Assembly (NCBI RefSeq): GCF_017310015.1
Contig: NZ_CP022297.1
Span: 2,604,001 to 2,668,000 of the forward strand
Length of the DNA stretch: 64,000 nt
Origin: Marinobacterium iners
GTDB taxonomy: Bacteria > Pseudomonadota > Gammaproteobacteria > Pseudomonadales > Balneatricaceae
Direction: 5' to 3'
In this document: positions 62,226 through 64,000 of the stretch, piece after piece
How the letters are laid out: each line of letters starts with the position of its first letter
Numbering within the stretch: position 1 is the first letter of the stretch
Notes under the pieces: generated by a model
Seen by the model: the letters and a program-made list of their open reading frames with translations, nothing else
Databases searched by the model: none
Told to the model about the DNA's origin: nothing
Position numbers and translations under genes: made by a program

Positions 62226-63155
62226 TCAGAGCCGGCTCTCCAGTTCAGGCATCGCTTCAAACAGATCACCGACCAGACCATAGTCGGCCACCTGGAAGAT
62301 CGGCGCCTCTTCGTCCTTGTTGATCGCCACGATGATCTTGGAATCCTTCATACCGGCCAGGTGCTGAATGGCGCCGGAAATGCCCACCGCGATGTACAGT
62401 TCTGGCGCAACCATCTTGCCGGTCTGCCCTACCTGCATGTCGTTGGGCGCAAAACCGGCATCGACGGCGGCACGGGACGCACCGACCGCGGCACCCAGCT
62501 TGTCCGCGACCTTGTACAGCAGCTCAAAGTTGTCACCGTTGGCCATACCACGACCACCGGAGATGACCACGGATGCAGCGGTCAGCTCAGGACGATCCGA
62601 CTTGGCCAGCTCTTCGCCGACAAAGCTCACGTCAGCATGCTGATGTACGGCACCGCAGCTCTCAATGGCTGCACTGCCGCCCGTGGCTTGCGCTGCATCG
62701 AACGCGGTACCGCGCACCGTCATCACCTTGACTGCATCCGCTGACTTCACGGTTGCAATGGCGTTGCCGGCATAGATCGGACGCTTGAAGGTATCGGGCG
62801 ACCCAACCGCAATGATGTCCGACAGCTGGTTCACGCCCAGCAATGCCGCCACGCGGGGCGCTATGTTTTTACCGGTCGTCGTGCCCGGCGCCAGAATATG
62901 GCTGTAACCATCAGCGATCTCAGCCATCAGTTTACTGACGTTCTCAGCCAACTGGTGCGCATAAGCGGCATTATCCGCCACGATCACCTTGCGCACACCG
63001 GCAATGGCCGCTGCGGCATCGGCCACAGCCTGACAGTTTTCACCCGCTACCAGCAGGTCGATATCACCCCCGATCTGCTGAGCGGCTGTTACCAGGCTCA
63101 GGGTAACCGGCTTGAGGGACTGGTTATCGTGTTCGATCAGGATCAGAATGCTCAT
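62226..63155 (-). CDS. etfA: electron transfer flavoprotein alpha subunit
   Basis: 309 residues. The C-terminal FAD domain shows VISGGRGM, GQTGKMVAPELYIAVGISGAIQH and AINKDEEAPIFQVADYGLVGD, the ETF alpha signature. The N-terminal half is the Rossmann-like ETF fold. ETF shuttles electrons from acyl-CoA and other dehydrogenases to ETF-ubiquinone oxidoreductase in the membrane. It overlaps etfB by 4 nt (translation coupled). The terminal oxidation of acids made by the aldehyde dehydrogenases could feed it, but it is a housekeeping partner for many enzymes. Confidence 0.96.
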   Translation of the reverse strand: MSILILIEHDNQSLKPVTLSLVTAAQQIGGDIDLLVAGENCQAVADAAAAIAGVRKVIVADNAAYAHQLAENVSKLMAEIADGYSHILAPGTTTGKNIAPRVAALLGVNQLSDIIAVGSPDTFKRPIYAGNAIATVKSADAVKVMTVRGTAFDAAQATGGSAAIESCGAVHQHADVSFVGEELAKSDRPELTAASVVISGGRGMANGDNFELLYKVADKLGAAVGASRAAVDAGFAPNDMQVGQTGKMVAPELYIAVGISGAIQHLAGMKDSKIIVAINKDEEAPIFQVADYGLVGDLFEAMPELESRL

Positions 63156-63904
63156 GCGACCACCTTTGCTTCGTTACGCAGTTTGTCTACCAGCTCTTCC
63201 ACCGAGCCAACCTTGATACCGGCCTGACGCTCAGCCGGCGGCTCAACGCTCATCAGCTGCACACCGGCAGCCAGCTGTGCACCCAGCTCTTCAGGAGTTT
63301 TCACATCCAGCGGCTTTTTCTTGGCCTTCATGATATTGGGCAGGGATGCATAGCGCGGCTCGTTCAAACGCAGGTCAGTGGTCACAACTGCGGGCAGTTT
63401 CAGACTCAGGGTTTGCAGACCGCCGTCTATTTCGCGGGTCACTTTCAGGCTGTCGCCTTCAACCACCACTTCGGACGCAAAGGTTGCCTGCGGACGATCC
63501 ATCAGCGCGGCCAGCATCTGACCGGTCTGGTTGTTGTCGGAGTCGATCGCCTGCTTGCCCAGCAGAATCAGGTCGGCTGATTCTTCTTCCGCCAGCTTCT
63601 GCAGAATGCGCGCCACCGACAGGGAGTCCAGCTGATCCGGCGCCTCGACCTGAACGGCACGATCAGCACCCAGTGCAAGTGCAGTACGCAGCTGCTCCTG
63701 GCAGGCCTTGCTGCCAATAGAGACGACTACGATTTCATCTGCCTTGCCGGCCTCTTTCAGGCGTACCGCCTCTTCCACCGCGATTTCGCAAAATGGGTTG
63801 AGGGACATTTTGACATTGGCCAGGTCTACATCCGAACGGTCGGACTTGACCCGTACCTTGACGTTGTAATCAATCACACGCTTTACAGCGACCAGTATTT
63901 TCAT
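63152..63904 (-). CDS. etfB: electron transfer flavoprotein beta subunit
   Basis: 250 residues. The beginning MKILVAVKRVIDYNVKVRV is typical, and the AMP-binding region GKQAIDSDNNQTGQMLAALM is the ETF beta signature. The subunit carries AMP and docks the dehydrogenases. AAAGGT precedes the ATG. The upstream gene at the window edge ends before a terminator, so etfBA has its own promoter in the 63905-63940 gap or within the hairpin. Confidence 0.96.
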   Translation of the reverse strand: MKILVAVKRVIDYNVKVRVKSDRSDVDLANVKMSLNPFCEIAVEEAVRLKEAGKADEIVVVSIGSKACQEQLRTALALGADRAVQVEAPDQLDSLSVARILQKLAEEESADLILLGKQAIDSDNNQTGQMLAALMDRPQATFASEVVVEGDSLKVTREIDGGLQTLSLKLPAVVTTDLRLNEPRYASLPNIMKAKKKPLDVKTPEELGAQLAAGVQLMSVEPPAERQAGIKVGSVEELVDKLRNEAKVVA

Positions 63905-63940
63905 ATCTCAGTACCTTTATCGATCAGCAGCAAAAGGGGA

Positions 63941-63961
63941 AAAAGGAGGCCCGAAGGCCTC
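63941..63961 (-). terminator. terminator of the gene at the right edge
   Basis: GAGGCC (63946-63951) pairs with GGCCTC (63956-63961) around CGAA. On the minus strand it is followed by CTTTTTCCCC. Confidence 0.75.
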
Positions 63962-63969
63962 AATGCTCA

Positions 63970-64000
63970 CTAAGAAGCCACTTCCTCAGCTGCCTGCTTA
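63970..64000 (-). CDS. C-terminal end of an unidentified gene at the right edge
   Basis: A minus-strand frame reads K-Q-A-A-E-E-V-A-S and stops at TAG (63970-63972), 9 bp before the terminator. Only nine codons are inside the window, so the product cannot be identified. Confidence 0.4.
   Translation of the reverse strand, partial: KQAAEEVAS

Noticed and set aside
1..64000. CRISPR arrays, insertion sequences, rRNA genes and toxin-antitoxin pairs
   Set aside because: No spaced identical repeats, transposase motifs, rRNA segments or small toxin gene pairs were seen in the window.

Overview
The window looks like chromosomal DNA of a gammaproteobacterium, probably an Oceanospirillales/Pseudomonadales-type heterotroph. 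This rests on CorA, SfsA, Slp, the long form of PurC, ETF and a sodium-dependent (NSS) transporter. It is an inference from protein resemblance; no phylogeny was run. Coding density is high, with moderately high GC and short intergenic gaps.

Left edge (1-3316): the end of an integrated mobile element. A MobV/Pre-type relaxase runs off the left edge on the minus strand, behind a hairpin cluster that is a good oriT candidate. Next comes a 691-codon tyrosine integrase abutting the 3' end of tRNA-Ser(GGA). Then follow housekeeping transport genes (a Na+/Ca2+ antiporter and CorA) and a large GGDEF-EAL protein. An aromatic or branched amino-acid module comes next: an Lrp/AsnC regulator divergent from a fused indolepyruvate oxidoreductase, an aminotransferase and an NSS transporter. 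An MFS transporter closes this part.

Centre (16970-30479 and 40605-56325): an amine-oxidation supra-cluster. It holds two complete sets of quinohemoprotein amine dehydrogenase (QHNDH) structural genes, each ordered alpha, radical-SAM maturase, gamma (CTQ peptide), beta. Only one set of the other maturation genes (exporter, protease, flavin monooxygenase) is present, attached to the second copy. Set 1 has a sigma-54 promoter facing the sigma-54 promoter of an aldehyde dehydrogenase, with three TGT-N11-ACA dyads between them. A GAF/AAA+/Fis activator gene lies nearby. Set 2 diverges from an OmpR-type response regulator followed by a 2120-residue pseudokinase/AAA/GAF/PAS/hybrid histidine kinase/HPt protein. 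Two paralogous porins, an Slp lipoprotein and two aldehyde dehydrogenases complete a route from amine uptake and periplasmic oxidation to acid. A four-fold tandem 10-bp repeat (TGTRN6) sits about 120 bp upstream of both porin 1 and alpha subunit 2, in the same orientation, suggesting shared control.

Between the two QHNDH regions (30499-40615) lie a GlxA-type regulator with a cysteine hydrolase, a periplasmic binding protein coupled to a diguanylate cyclase, a YjdF-type membrane protein, a hemerythrin, a RimK-type ATP-grasp ligase divergent from a GNAT-C39 peptidase fusion, a PAS-GGDEF protein and SfsA.

Right part (56310-64000): a GGDEF-EAL protein with a structured leader, a coiled-coil lipoprotein, a manganese exporter of the UPF0016 family behind a yybP-ykoY-like riboswitch, an unknown lipoprotein, PurC, an M48 lipoprotein protease, and ETF alpha/beta at the edge.
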